Notes: generated by a model from the letters alone, not told the origin. A DNA stretch of 64,000 bases from Glycomyces sambucus (GCF_900102815.1 NZ_FNGF01000002.1:124001-188000), one strand, 5' to 3'; positions 16,557-25,623 are shown, counted from the stretch's first letter. Numbers and translations are program-made.

Positions 16557-17060
16557 TCAGGAGGCGTTCGCCTGGACTGCGTCGATGGCCTCGCGCAGCC
16601 GCTGCTCGTCCTCCGAAGAGAGGTTCGTCTGGAGCAGGCGCCCCTGGTACTGGCCGCCGAGCTCCTCGACGACCTTGTCCTCGGTCGCGGAGACGACCAG
16701 CAGGACCAGTGCCGCCGTGCCCGGAGCGAGCTCGGTGCCGAGGTCCTTCATGAACGAGTCGTCCACGCCGATGTCGGTGAGCGCGCCGCCCGCGGCCCCC
16801 GCGGCCGCGCCGACGGCCATGCCGAGCAGCGGTGCGAAGAACAGCAGGCCGATGAGACCGCCCCACAGGGCCCCGCCCGCGGCGCTGACGCCGACCAGGG
16901 ACGTGGATTGGTGGAGCTTGACCTTGCCGTCGTCGCGGCGCTCGACCACCACGGCGTCGGCGAGCTTGATGAGCTCGCGTTTCTGCATGTCCGCGAGCTT
17001 GCCGAGGACCGTCTGGGCGGTGGGGACGTCCGGGTAGGCCACGGCGATGAGTTGGCTCAT
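16557..17060 (-). CDS. DUF1269 family membrane-associated protein
   Basis: A 167-aa protein starting MSQLIAVAYPDVPTAQTVL; the ATG follows GAAGGAAGG. The N-terminal ferredoxin-like segment is followed by a Gly/Ala-rich hydrophobic hairpin (about 57-95, GGALWGGLIGLLFFAPLLGMAVGAAAG-type), then a C-terminal alpha/beta part ending in EDEQRLREAIDAVQ. This arrangement is typical of DUF1269. Function unknown; often stress associated. The upstream start in the same frame was rejected for lack of a ribosome-binding site. Confidence 0.82.
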   Translation of the reverse strand: MSQLIAVAYPDVPTAQTVLGKLADMQKRELIKLADAVVVERRDDGKVKLHQSTSLVGVSAAGGALWGGLIGLLFFAPLLGMAVGAAAGAAGGALTDIGVDDSFMKDLGTELAPGTAALVLLVVSATEDKVVEELGGQYQGRLLQTNLSSEDEQRLREAIDAVQANAS

Positions 17061-17254
17061 GGGCGCCTTCCTTCCTGAGGTGCCGCCGGCGGCGGCTTCT
17101 GGGCCCGATTCTGGCCCCCGCGCGGTGCCGTGTCCGGCGTTCGCAAGGAAATCCCGGATCAGGTGACACCCGGCGCCCCGCGTCCCACACCCGTCACGCG
17201 ACCGGCCGCCGCTTCCCGCGGACCGGGACCTGCGGTTGACGTTCACCCCCATCC

Positions 17255-17290
17255 AATCTATATTTCCCATAGATTTGGTAGAGATATTCG
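17255..17290. promoter_or_regulatory. AT-rich regulatory segment upstream of tauE-like gene
   Basis: CTATATTTCCCATAGATTT then GGTAGAGATATT. It holds the partial inverted repeat CTAT-N6-ATAG and is markedly AT-rich for this window. Similar CCCAT-rich motifs occur near sulfur genes in actinobacteria, but I cannot assign a regulator. Confidence 0.45.
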
Positions 17291-17317
17291 CCCGGTCACG
17301 TCTCGGAAGGCAGCCCC

Positions 17318-18256
17318 GTGAAAACCCTCGTCCTCCTCGGCATCGTCGGCCTGGTCGCCCAGCTCGTCGACGGCAGCCTCGGCATGGCCTACGGCGTCAC
17401 GTCGACCACCCTGCTCCTGGCGATCGGCACCAACCCCGCCGCGGCCTCCGCCACCGTCCACCTCGCCGAGATCGGCACCACCCTCGCCTCCGGCGCCTCC
17501 CACTGGCGCTTCGGGAACGTCGACTGGAAGGTCGTCCTCAAGATCGGCATCCCCGGCGCCGTCGGCGCCTTCGCCGGCGCCACCTTCCTGTCCTGGCTCT
17601 CCACCGAGATCGCCGCCCCGGTCATGTCCACGATCCTCCTCGGCCTCGGCCTCTACCTGCTCATCCGCTTCACCCTCCGCGGCCTCGACAGCCGCAACCT
17701 CGGCAAGCCCCTGCGCAAGCGGTTCCTCACCCCGCTCGGCCTCGTCGGCGGCTTCCTCGACGCCACCGGCGGCGGCGGCTGGGGCCCGGTCGGCACGCCC
17801 GCCCTCCTCGCCAGCGGGCGCATCGAGCCCCGCAAGGTCATCGGCTCGATCGACACCTCCGAGTTCCTGGTCGCGCTGGCGGCCTCGCTCGGCTTCCTGT
17901 TCGCGCTCGGCAGCCAGGGCATCGACTTCGCGTGGGTCGGCGTGCTGCTCGTCGGCGGCCTCATCGCGGCGCCGATCGCGGCCTGGCTGGTGCGGCACAT
18001 CCCGCCGCGGGTCCTCGGGTCGGCCGTCGGCGGCGTCATCATCCTGACGAACGTGCGGACGCTGCTGCGCTCGGACTGGATCGGCGCCTCGAACACCGTC
18101 CAGATCATCGCCTACATCGCCATCGCGGTCGTGTGGATCGCGGCCGTGGCCTACTCGGTGCGCCGCCACCTCGCCGAGCGCGACGTGGGCGGCCCGGTCC
18201 TCGACAAGGCGAACCAGCCCGCCGAGAAGGACGAGCCGGCCGCCGAGTCCGCCTGA
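17318..18256 (+). CDS. TauE/SafE family sulfite/organosulfonate exporter
   Basis: A 312-aa integral membrane protein with about 8 helices. It has the duplicated TauE/SafE motif: VDGSLGMAYGVTSTTLLLAIG in the first half and GFLDATGGGGWGPVGTPALL in the second. Members export sulfite, sulfoacetate or related C1-C2 anions, or serve in sulfur assimilation. The GTG start follows an AT-rich leader. Single gene, ended by the hairpin at 18300-18339. The charged C-terminal tail is cytoplasmic. Confidence 0.88.
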   Translation: MKTLVLLGIVGLVAQLVDGSLGMAYGVTSTTLLLAIGTNPAAASATVHLAEIGTTLASGASHWRFGNVDWKVVLKIGIPGAVGAFAGATFLSWLSTEIAAPVMSTILLGLGLYLLIRFTLRGLDSRNLGKPLRKRFLTPLGLVGGFLDATGGGGWGPVGTPALLASGRIEPRKVIGSIDTSEFLVALAASLGFLFALGSQGIDFAWVGVLLVGGLIAAPIAAWLVRHIPPRVLGSAVGGVIILTNVRTLLRSDWIGASNTVQIIAYIAIAVVWIAAVAYSVRRHLAERDVGGPVLDKANQPAEKDEPAAESA

Positions 18257-18299
18257 GCCGCCGCACCGGCCACTTCGAGCCGTCAAGACACTGTCGAGC

Positions 18300-18339
18300 C
18301 GCGTCGGGCCCGCCTCCTGGAGGAGGCGGGCCCGACGCG
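18300..18339. terminator. long perfect hairpin terminator
   Basis: CGCGTCGGGCCCGCCTCCT and its exact complement are separated by only GG, so the folded stem is up to 18 bp with a tetraloop. Located 43 nt after the TauE stop. Confidence 0.8.
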
Positions 18340-18463
18340 TTCCCGGCACACCCCTGCTTCCGGCCCCCTTGTCCGTCCCTATTGGATTTGAGGGACGACG
18401 CGGCGCCCCGCCTCCCGTAGCATGTTCCCTCAACGTGGCCGCTGTAGGACCCCTGGAGGCACT

Positions 18464-20362
18464 GTGACGCTGTTCTACCAGGCAGTACTGCGCGACGGCG
18501 GGCAGCGGCTCGGCCCGCGCCTGCGGCGGTGCTTCGCCGCGTGGGCGGGCGTCGAGGACGACGGCGCGCCGCTCGTGGAGCGCACCAAGGGCCGCACCCG
18601 CGTCACCCTCGCCGACACCGCGGCCTGCGGCCGCTACACCCTCGACGAGCCGACCGGCCGGGGCCGACTGCGCACCACCGCGACCTGGGCCGAGGGCCGC
18701 AAGCCCGACCGGAACTGGGTGCTGGTCACCGTCGAGGGCGACCTGACCGAGACCGCCGGGGCCGTCCGCGCCCCCGGGTTCGTGGCCGCCTACCTCGCGA
18801 CCGGCCGCGCCACCGACGGCGCCGTCCCGGTCGAGGCCGGCGCTCACGTCGTCGGCCCCGAGGAGGTCCGGGACCTCACCGCGCGGCTCGCGCACCGCTC
18901 CCGGGCCGTCCCGGTCATCGTTCTCACCGTCGACCGCGCCGACCCGAACACCGCGGCCGCCTGCGCCGACCACCTCGCCGAGGCCCTCGCGGGCGTCGCC
19001 TCCGTGGTCCGCCTGTACGACACCAGGACCCAGGACGACCTGAACACCTGGCTCGGCGCCGACCTGAGCGTCTTCGGCGGGGGCCTGCGCACCTACCTGC
19101 CGGGCGTACGGCCCGGCGAGGAGTCCTACGCGATGCGCCACCAGCCGCGCGGCGGCAACGCCATCCGCGAGCACGGGACCCGCGCGCTCGACGTGGTCGT
19201 CACCGGGGTCGTGGAGCTGTCCGTGCACCGGCAGGTGCCCGCCGACATCCGCCAGACCGAGCAGCGGGTCGGCCGCGTCCTCGCCGGCGCCCTCGACCCG
19301 GCCGCGCTCCACGCCGCCCCGCCGAGCCCGGCCGCCATCGCCGTGCCGCGCCCGCCCAAGCCCCCCAAGCCGACCGCACCCCCCAAGGCCGAACCGCCCG
19401 CGGCCCCGGCCGCCCCCGAACCTCCCGCCGCGACCGCACCCGCCGTCCCCGAGCCGGCCGCGGCGGTCCTCGCCGCGCCCGCGGACGACGGCACCGGCGC
19501 GCTCGCGGCCGGGATCGCCGAACGGCTCGCCGACCACCTCGACGACGCCGTCCTGGGCGCGCTGGTCGACATGGCGCGCGGCGGCGACTCCGAGACCACC
19601 GCGCTCATCAGGACCATGTCCGCGCACCTCGAAGCGCTCACGCGCGCCGTCGAGACCACCGGGCTGCTGGGCCGACGCTCGCGCGGCGACGAGCACGACC
19701 GGCTCCGCCGCGAGTACGACCGGCTCGAACTCGACTTCGTGGAGCTCCAGGAGCAGGAGCGCAAGGCCCAGGACCGGATCCGCTGGCTGGAGGGGCGCCT
19801 GGCCGAGCACGCCGACCCCGTCTACGGGATCCAGGACGACGGCCCCGAGGGGCCCTTCGTCGCCGAGAGCCTCATGGACGTCGTCCAGCGCGCCCGCAAG
19901 CAGCTGCGCCGCGTGGAGCTGCCCGACGGGCTCGACACCGAGGTCTCGCGCCTCGACGTCACCTACCCGCGCCAGCGCCGCCGCTGGGCCTGGAAGGCGT
20001 GGGACGCCCTCCGCGCCCTCGACGCCTACGCCGCGGCCCGCGCGGAGGACCGCTTCACCGGCGGGTTCTACGACTGGTGCTCGCGCCCGCTCGCGGGCGA
20101 ACCGCACCTCACCCCGACCATGGTGTCCATGAAGGAGTCCGACTCGGTGTCGGGGAACCCGAAGTTCTACCGCGCCCGCGTCTTCCGCGTCGCCGCCGAG
20201 GTCGACCCGTCGGGGCGCGTCTACATGCCCGCGCACATCAAGCTCCAGCCCATCGGCTCGCCCGCGCCGCGCATGCACTTCCTCGACGACGCCGGCGGCG
20301 CCACCGGGAGGGTGTGGATCGGCTACCTCGGCGACCACCTCCCCAACACCCGCACCAACTAG
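18464..20362 (+). CDS. large multidomain protein of unknown function
   Basis: A 632-aa soluble protein from a GTG with GGAGG. Residues ~1-265 form an alpha/beta domain; VPVIVLTVDR and VVRLYDTRTQDDLNTWLG, followed by SVFGGGLRTYLPGVRPGEE, suggest a nucleotide- or nucleic-acid-related fold. Residues ~285-345 are a Pro/Ala linker (PKPPKPTAPPK). Residues ~350-400 are helical, ~412-450 a coiled coil (DRLRREYDRLELDFVELQEQE), and ~460-632 a C-terminal domain ending GYLGDHLPNTRTN. I do not recognise a named family. The architecture resembles proteins of defence or DNA-processing systems, but no partner gene is adjacent. Confidence 0.78.
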   Translation: MTLFYQAVLRDGGQRLGPRLRRCFAAWAGVEDDGAPLVERTKGRTRVTLADTAACGRYTLDEPTGRGRLRTTATWAEGRKPDRNWVLVTVEGDLTETAGAVRAPGFVAAYLATGRATDGAVPVEAGAHVVGPEEVRDLTARLAHRSRAVPVIVLTVDRADPNTAAACADHLAEALAGVASVVRLYDTRTQDDLNTWLGADLSVFGGGLRTYLPGVRPGEESYAMRHQPRGGNAIREHGTRALDVVVTGVVELSVHRQVPADIRQTEQRVGRVLAGALDPAALHAAPPSPAAIAVPRPPKPPKPTAPPKAEPPAAPAAPEPPAATAPAVPEPAAAVLAAPADDGTGALAAGIAERLADHLDDAVLGALVDMARGGDSETTALIRTMSAHLEALTRAVETTGLLGRRSRGDEHDRLRREYDRLELDFVELQEQERKAQDRIRWLEGRLAEHADPVYGIQDDGPEGPFVAESLMDVVQRARKQLRRVELPDGLDTEVSRLDVTYPRQRRRWAWKAWDALRALDAYAAARAEDRFTGGFYDWCSRPLAGEPHLTPTMVSMKESDSVSGNPKFYRARVFRVAAEVDPSGRVYMPAHIKLQPIGSPAPRMHFLDDAGGATGRVWIGYLGDHLPNTRTN

Positions 20363-20455
20363 GCTCTGAAGGGGACGGACCGGCACACCCCGGACCGGCG
20401 ACCCCGCCGGGCGCCGCGCTCCCGTAGGCTCGGTGTGAACCCGGGAGGAGCGCCG

Positions 20456-20644
20456 ATGGACTTCATGAGCCGCAACGCGAGGTGGATCGCCCTCACAGCG
20501 GTCCTGGTGATCATGGCACCGTTCCTCGCATGGGGCCTCAACGCCCTGTTCGCGGTCGACACCTTCCTCGTGGCCGTGATCCTGCTGCTGGCCATCGTGG
20601 TGGCCGTCGTCCTCCTGGCCCGGTCGCAGAACGACGAGGAGTGA
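20456..20644 (+). CDS. small two-helix membrane protein
   Basis: A 62-aa protein; the ATG follows GGGAGGAG. Two hydrophobic segments (about 8-26 and 33-53) with a short turn and a charged C-terminus RSQNDEE. It ends 2 nt before the methyltransferase start and shares its ribosome-binding region, so the two are translationally coupled. Function unknown. Confidence 0.75.
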   Translation: MDFMSRNARWIALTAVLVIMAPFLAWGLNALFAVDTFLVAVILLLAIVVAVVLLARSQNDEE

Positions 20645-20646
20645 TC

Positions 20647-21285
20647 ATGGCACGAAGGAGCCACCGCCTCTTCGCCCGCTGGTACCCCAAGGCCGCCGCG
20701 TCCCTCGAGGACCGCGGCCTCGGCGAGCAGCGGGCGCGGCTCCTGGCAGGACTCAGCGGACGGGTGCTCGAGGTCGGCAGCGGCCACGGCGCCAACTTCA
20801 CGCACTACCCCGGCGCCGTCACCGAACTGGTCGCCGTCGAACCCGAGGAGGCCATGCGGGAGCTCGGCCGCGAACGCGCCGAGGAGCTGGGCCTCAAGGC
20901 CGTCGTCCTCGACGGGCAGGCCGAGCAGCTCGCCTTCGAGAACGACTCCTTCGACGCGGTCGTGTGCACCCTGGTGCTCTGCTCGGTCGAGGACCAGGCG
21001 CGCGCCCTCGCCGAGGTGCACCGCGTCCTCAAGCCCGGCGGGCGACTCGTCCTCCTGGAGCACGTGGGCTCGGCGAACCGCAACATCCGCGCGTTCGAAT
21101 ACCTCTTCGACGTCGTGCTGTGGTCGCACGTGTTCGGCGGCTGCCACACCTCGCGCGACACCGGCGCCGCCCTCACCGCCGCCGGGTTCGACACCGCCGG
21201 CCTCGCCCCCGAGCGGCTCCCGTTCCTGCCCTACCCCCTCAAGGTCAGCCCCCACCTGGCCGGCGAGGCCCGCAAGCCCGCCTGA
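20647..21285 (+). CDS. class I SAM-dependent methyltransferase (UbiE/type 11)
   Basis: A 212-aa Rossmann-fold methyltransferase. SAM motif I VLEVGSGHGANF is near residues 39-50, acidic motif II is VAVEPEEAM, then VLDGQAEQLAFENDSFDAVVCTLVLCSV and LKPGGRLVLLEHV. The size and the HVGSANRN...YLFDVVLW...GGCHTSRDT region resemble small-molecule or thiol/lipid methyltransferases. Substrate unknown. Cotranscribed with the small membrane protein upstream. Confidence 0.87.
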   Translation: MARRSHRLFARWYPKAAASLEDRGLGEQRARLLAGLSGRVLEVGSGHGANFTHYPGAVTELVAVEPEEAMRELGRERAEELGLKAVVLDGQAEQLAFENDSFDAVVCTLVLCSVEDQARALAEVHRVLKPGGRLVLLEHVGSANRNIRAFEYLFDVVLWSHVFGGCHTSRDTGAALTAAGFDTAGLAPERLPFLPYPLKVSPHLAGEARKPA

Positions 21286-21298
21286 CCCGAACGCGTCT

Positions 21299-21326
21299 GC
21301 GGCCCCGCCTCCCGAGGCGGGGCCGC
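21299..21326. terminator. bidirectional hairpin terminator
   Basis: GCGGCCCCGCCT-CCCG-AGGCGGGGCCGC, 12-bp stem, between the convergent methyltransferase and alpha-barrel genes. Confidence 0.82.
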
Positions 21327-21327
21327 C

Positions 21328-22206
21328 TCACTTCCCGATGCGCCCGTACGCCTTGAGCGTCTTGAGCCGCGCGAGCGTCAGGTACCCGCCCCATTCGTGG
21401 GCGACCACGGGCGTCCACATCTCGAAGTTCGGGGCCCACCCGCCGTCCTCGCCCTGGTCGGCGATCACGCGGTCGAGGTGCAGGTCGATCTCGTCGTCGC
21501 TGAACAGGCGTCGCGCCAGCGTGTCCGGCGCGGGCGCGAGGTCGACGGGGGAGTGGACGTGCCCGGGCGCGTCCGGGTCGATCGCGGCCGCGCCGCGCAG
21601 CGAGGCCCGCAGCCGCTGGAACTCGGCCTCGGCGCGCTCGCGGTCCGGGACGCGTTCGAGGAAGTTGAGGATGCACATCGCGTCGTACGCCCCGACCTCG
21701 CTGATCTCGGCGATCGCCTTCCAGCAGAACGCGGTCGCCGGCTCCAGCCACGGGTGGTCGACGCCGTACGCGTGGAGCAGCCCGGCGAGGGGCCCGGTCG
21801 GGTTGAGCGCACCCGGGGGCCGCTCGCCCTGCGGCTGCCACCACGGGCCGCGCTCGTCGTCGAGGACGCTGGGCAGGACCCACGGCACGCCCCCGTCCTC
21901 GGCGGTGTGGGCGGCGAGCCAGTCGCACGCGCGCAGCAGCATCGGCTCCTCCGCGCCCGCGATGCCCTCGACCATCCACAGTGCGATCTCGGCGCCCTGC
22001 GGCTGGCTGCCCGAGCCGCGCAGGTCCGGTTCGAGCGCGTGCCCGAAACCGCCGTCGAGGTTCTGGTAGGCGGCGACGGCGTTGCGCACCAGTTCGCCCG
22101 GGGCGTCCAGGAACGCGTGCGCGAACCGGAGTCGGTCGACGAGCCTGGCGTGGAGTTCGAGATAGCGTTCCGCGGCGGCGAACGCGTCTTCGGTGAGCGT
22201 CTTCAT
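21328..22206 (-). CDS. alpha-barrel (terpenoid cyclase/prenyltransferase-like) protein
   Basis: A 292-aa protein with repeated helical pairs and motifs such as NLDGGFGHALEPDLRGSGSQP, DWLAAHTAEDGGVPW and DQGEDGGWAPNFEMWTP, the repeated DGGW/F pattern of alpha/alpha-toroid proteins. The catalytic Asp box of cyclases (DxDD) is not seen, so it may be a non-catalytic or divergent member. The start MKTLTEDAF at 22206 is chosen because upstream sequence is short tandem repeats. Function unknown. Confidence 0.72.
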   Translation of the reverse strand: MKTLTEDAFAAAERYLELHARLVDRLRFAHAFLDAPGELVRNAVAAYQNLDGGFGHALEPDLRGSGSQPQGAEIALWMVEGIAGAEEPMLLRACDWLAAHTAEDGGVPWVLPSVLDDERGPWWQPQGERPPGALNPTGPLAGLLHAYGVDHPWLEPATAFCWKAIAEISEVGAYDAMCILNFLERVPDRERAEAEFQRLRASLRGAAAIDPDAPGHVHSPVDLAPAPDTLARRLFSDDEIDLHLDRVIADQGEDGGWAPNFEMWTPVVAHEWGGYLTLARLKTLKAYGRIGK

Positions 22207-22260
22207 GCGGGTGACCCCTTCGTCGGTTGCGGGCGTCCGACCGTACCGGCAGGGTCCGAC

Positions 22261-22336
22261 AACGCCGCCTGACAGGAACGCCGCCTGACAGGAACGCCGC
22301 CCGACAAGAACGCCCCCCGGCAGGAACGCCCGCGCC
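22261..22336. repeat. 16-bp tandem repeat directly after macro-domain gene
   Basis: Four full and one partial copies of AACGCCGCCTGACAGG with increasing divergence. In the minus direction the array begins at the very base after the macro gene stop codon and ends 54 nt before the next gene on that strand. Confidence 0.8.
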
Positions 22337-22843
22337 TCAGCCCCTCGCCCGATCGAAGGCCGCGTAGACCTCGTCGGTGAAGAGCACGAAGCGGACGTCG
22401 TCCACTTCGGTTGCGGTCGCGCGCACCGTGTCCAACGCGATCCGCGCGGCCGAGTCGGCAGGCCAGCCGTATACCCCCGCCGAGACCGCCGGAAACGCCA
22501 CCGACCGGGCCCCGAGCCCGTCGGCGACCCGCAGCGACTCCCGGTAGCACGACGCCAGCAGCGCACTGCGCTCCTCCTCCGCCGAGTACACCGGGCCGAC
22601 GGTGTGGATCACCCAGCGCGCGTCCAGCCGCCCCGCCGTCGTCGCGACCGCCTGCCCGGTCGGCAGGCCCCTCCCGTACCGGGAGGCGCGCAGGTCACGG
22701 CACGCGTCGAGGATCGCGGGCCCGCCCGCGCGGTGGATCGCCCCGTCCACCCCGCCGCCGCCCAGGAGCGAGGAGTTCGCGGCGTTGACGATCGCGTCCA
22801 CCGACTGCCGGGTGATGTCGCCTTCGAGGATGGTGATGCCCAT
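22337..22843 (-). CDS. macro domain protein (O-acetyl-ADP-ribose deacetylase type)
   Basis: A 168-aa single macro domain. The ADP-ribose-binding NAANSSLLGGGGVDGAIHRAGG (about 20-41) and the phosphate loop FPAVSAGVYGWP are the MacroD-type signatures. It is expected to remove ADP-ribose or acetate from mono-ADP-ribosylated targets or O-acetyl-ADP-ribose. The start is set at MGITILEGDI; further upstream lies the promoter region of the divergent phosphofructokinase gene. No ADP-ribosyltransferase is nearby. Confidence 0.88.
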   Translation of the reverse strand: MGITILEGDITRQSVDAIVNAANSSLLGGGGVDGAIHRAGGPAILDACRDLRASRYGRGLPTGQAVATTAGRLDARWVIHTVGPVYSAEEERSALLASCYRESLRVADGLGARSVAFPAVSAGVYGWPADSAARIALDTVRATATEVDDVRFVLFTDEVYAAFDRARG

Positions 22844-22948
22844 GCCCGCATTCAAGCACGCGCCCCGGACGCCGTCGCGGCCGAAACGCGCCCGCCCGCC
22901 CGCACGGTGGGTACCGTTCGAAGAGCGCCGACCGGAAAGAGGAGCCGC

Positions 22949-23893
22949 ATGATCGTCACGGTCACCGCCAACCCCAGCCTCGACCGCACCATCGCCGTCG
23001 ACCGGCTCCGGCGCGGCCGGATCCACCGCGCCGCCTCCGACCACGTCGACCCGGGAGGCAAGGGCGTCAACGTGTCCCGCGCCCTCGTCGCCAACGGCCA
23101 CCCCACCCGCGCGGTCCTCACCACCGGCGGCCACGCCGGAGCCGAACTGCTCGACCTCCTCGCCGAAGCCGGCGTCCCGGTCGAGGAGGTGCCCGTCTCC
23201 CAGGGCATCCGCTCGAACCTCACCATCGCCGAAGCCGACGGCACGGTCACCAAACTCAACGAGTCCGGGCCCGCCCTGCGCCCCACCGAGATCGACGAAC
23301 TCCTCGTCGCCGCCATCGCCCCCACCCTCGACCGGGCCGCGTCCTGGATCGCCGGCTGCGGCAGCCTGCCCCCCGGGGTCGGCGCCGACTTCTACGCCGA
23401 CCTCGTCGCCCGCGCCCGCGACGCCGGCGTCCTCGCCGCCGTCGACACCTCCGGGCCCGCCCTCGCCGCCAGCCTCCGCGCCCGCCCCGACCTCGTCGCC
23501 CCCAACCGCGACGAACTCGCCGAAGCCGCCGGGACCACCGTCGCCACCCTCGGCGACGCCGTCACCGCCGCCGAAGCGCTCCGCACCGCCGGCGCCCACG
23601 CGGTCCTCGCCAGCCTCGGCCCCGACGGCGCGATCCTCGTCGACGCCCGCGGCGTCCACCACGCCGAGGCCCCGCTCACCGGACCGGTCGCGAGCCCCGT
23701 CGGCGCCGGAGACGCCGCCCTCGCCGGATTCCTCGCCGCCGGCGGCAGCGGACCCGACGCCCTCGCCGCCGCCGTGGCCTGGGGGACCGCCACCGTCGCC
23801 CTCCCCGGATCGACCATGCCCGGACCCGCCGACCTCCGCCTCGACACCGTCCGCCTCACCGCCGACCCCGACCGCGGCCGCCTCCTCCGCTGA
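22949..23893 (+). CDS. fruK: 1-phosphofructokinase family hexose kinase (PfkB)
   Basis: A 314-aa PfkB kinase. The GGKGVNVSRAL motif (36-46) is typical of the tagatose-6-P/1-phosphofructokinase group, and the catalytic PVGAGDAALAGF lies near residues 250-261. The ATG follows AAGAGGAG. It would phosphorylate fructose-1-phosphate or a related hexose phosphate. The usual fructose PTS partner is absent, so the symbol is provisional and another phospho-sugar substrate is possible. Confidence 0.8.
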   Translation: MIVTVTANPSLDRTIAVDRLRRGRIHRAASDHVDPGGKGVNVSRALVANGHPTRAVLTTGGHAGAELLDLLAEAGVPVEEVPVSQGIRSNLTIAEADGTVTKLNESGPALRPTEIDELLVAAIAPTLDRAASWIAGCGSLPPGVGADFYADLVARARDAGVLAAVDTSGPALAASLRARPDLVAPNRDELAEAAGTTVATLGDAVTAAEALRTAGAHAVLASLGPDGAILVDARGVHHAEAPLTGPVASPVGAGDAALAGFLAAGGSGPDALAAAVAWGTATVALPGSTMPGPADLRLDTVRLTADPDRGRLLR

Positions 23894-23938
23894 GGAAACC
23901 AGTTGCGTCCCCCGCCGCGGTGCGGTGAGATCGCCACC

Positions 23939-24799
23939 ATGACGACATCACTGGAACGACCGCGGCCCCACGAGACCCCCGCGGCCCTCACTGCCCTGCG
24001 CGACTGGCAGCACGACGGCGCCGTGATGCAGCTCCACCCCGGCGACCTCGGCTGGTACCACCGCTTCGGCGCCGACACCGCCGCCGACGCGACCCGCACC
24101 TGGAGCCGCGACGGCCGCATCCTCGCCGTCGGCCTCCTCGACGGCCCCGACCTCCTGCGCCTCACCACCGCACCCGACGCCCGCGACGACCGCGCCCTCG
24201 CCGAACGCATCGCCGACGACCTCGCCGACCCCGACCGCGGCGTCCTCCCCGCCGGCCGCGTCAACGTCGAAGCACCCGCCGACGCCGCCCTCCAAGACGT
24301 CCTCGCCGAACGCGGCTGGCCCACCGACGACCCCTGGACGCCCCTGCGCCGCGACCTCACCGACCCCGTCGAAGACCCGGGCGTCCACATCGAGACCGTC
24401 GGCCCCGACCGGGTGCAGGACCGAGTCGACATCCACGTCGCCTCCTTCGACCAGACCACCTTCACCGTCGAACGCTGGCACGCCATGGCCGCCGGCGCCG
24501 CCTACGCCGACGCGCGCTGCCTGGTCGCCTACGACGGCGGCGTCCCCGTCGCCGGAGTGACCGTGTGGTCGGCCGGACCCGGCCGGCCCGGCCTCCTCGA
24601 ACCGATGGGCGCCCACCGCGACCACCGCGGCCGCGGCTTCGGCCGCGCGATCACCATCGCCGCCGCCGCGGCCCTGCGCGACCTCGGCGCCTCCAGCGCC
24701 GTGGTCGCCACCCCCTCCGACAACCCCGGCGCCGTCGCCACCTACGCGTCCGGAGGCTTCACCGCCGGACCCGAGATCCGCGACCGGTACCGCCCCTAG
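23939..24799 (+). CDS. GNAT family N-acetyltransferase
   Basis: A 286-aa protein. The C-terminal half is a GNAT domain with acetyl-CoA loop EPMGAHRDHRGRGFGRAI and the later VVATPSDNPGAVATYASGGF. The N-terminal ~140 residues look like a degenerate second GNAT repeat. It starts 45 nt after fruK, so it is probably in the same operon. Acceptor substrate unknown. Confidence 0.83.
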   Translation: MTTSLERPRPHETPAALTALRDWQHDGAVMQLHPGDLGWYHRFGADTAADATRTWSRDGRILAVGLLDGPDLLRLTTAPDARDDRALAERIADDLADPDRGVLPAGRVNVEAPADAALQDVLAERGWPTDDPWTPLRRDLTDPVEDPGVHIETVGPDRVQDRVDIHVASFDQTTFTVERWHAMAAGAAYADARCLVAYDGGVPVAGVTVWSAGPGRPGLLEPMGAHRDHRGRGFGRAITIAAAAALRDLGASSAVVATPSDNPGAVATYASGGFTAGPEIRDRYRP

Positions 24800-24808
24800 C
24801 GATCGCCC

Positions 24809-24840
24809 GCGGACCGGCCGGGGCGACCCGGCCGGTCCGC
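24809..24840 (+). terminator. hairpin terminator with GNRA-type loop
   Basis: GCGGACCGGCCGGG-GCGA-CCCGGCCGGTCCGC: a perfect 14-bp stem, 9 nt after the GNAT stop codon. Confidence 0.82.
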
Positions 24841-24908
24841 AGGCGTCCTCGCCACCCGCGGCAGCGCACGCGGCGACCGGCGTCGGCAGGGCGATCTAGG
24901 CTGCCGGT

Positions 24909-25607
24909 ATGCCGAACTCCTCGTACCTGTGCGCCACCGACCTCCGCACCGTCTACCCCTCGACCACCGACAAGGGCTTCAACGCGGCCACCGACGTGGT
25001 CGCCTACGACGTCCGGTGCGTACCGCTGCTGTGGCTCGCCATGTTCCGGACCGCCGACCTCGTCACCCAGACCGTCGTCATCGAACCGGATCCCGACGCC
25101 GTCTACTACGAGCTCGGGCCGAACGGCGACTTCGTCGAGATACCCACTCCCGCAGCCGAGACCGTCGACCAGGTTGTGGAGGCCGTCGCCCCGCTCACCG
25201 CCAAGGAGCGCGCCCTCGCGCAGCTCGACGCCGCCGTCCCCGTCCTCAACCGGCTCTTCCCCGAAGGCCCCTTGGACGAGCACGCCGCGATGCTGCGCCG
25301 CGCCGTCGCCGAAGCGCCCGGCGCGCACCTCACGATCGAACTCGACGAGATCGAGGCGATGTGGGAGCCGGACACGTTCCAGCCCGCGCTGCGCGCCGCG
25401 CTGGCGGGCCTCGACGAGCCGGGCGAACCGAAGGCCGACCGGGCGCGCCTGGTCGAGCTCGCGCAGCTGCGCGAGGGCCGGCCGTTCCCGTCCGCGCTGG
25501 CGCTGCTCGGCGACCAGAACGGAATCGAGGACGACGACTACTGGAACCTCGTGCGCCTGCTGGGGGCGGGCTTCAGCGCCGCGGTCCCCTGGGAGCCCGC
25601 GGCCTGA
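24909..25607 (+). CDS. hypothetical protein (DUF7691-like)
   Basis: A 232-aa soluble acidic protein starting MPNSSYLCATD. No signal peptide or membrane helix. Residues ~100-200 are helical and charged. The ATG lies 6 nt after a TAGGCT -10 box (24897-24902) and has no ribosome-binding site, so it is probably leaderless. It loosely resembles actinomycete immunity-type or DUF7691-like proteins, but I am not sure. Function unknown. Confidence 0.7.
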   Translation: MPNSSYLCATDLRTVYPSTTDKGFNAATDVVAYDVRCVPLLWLAMFRTADLVTQTVVIEPDPDAVYYELGPNGDFVEIPTPAAETVDQVVEAVAPLTAKERALAQLDAAVPVLNRLFPEGPLDEHAAMLRRAVAEAPGAHLTIELDEIEAMWEPDTFQPALRAALAGLDEPGEPKADRARLVELAQLREGRPFPSALALLGDQNGIEDDDYWNLVRLLGAGFSAAVPWEPAA

Positions 25608-25623
25608 CCGCCGTCAGCGGGGG

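Noticed and set aside
22604-22948. N-terminal extension of the phosphofructokinase frame
   Set aside because: It overlaps the macro-domain gene antisense; the ATG at 22949 has an excellent ribosome-binding site and the family N-terminus.
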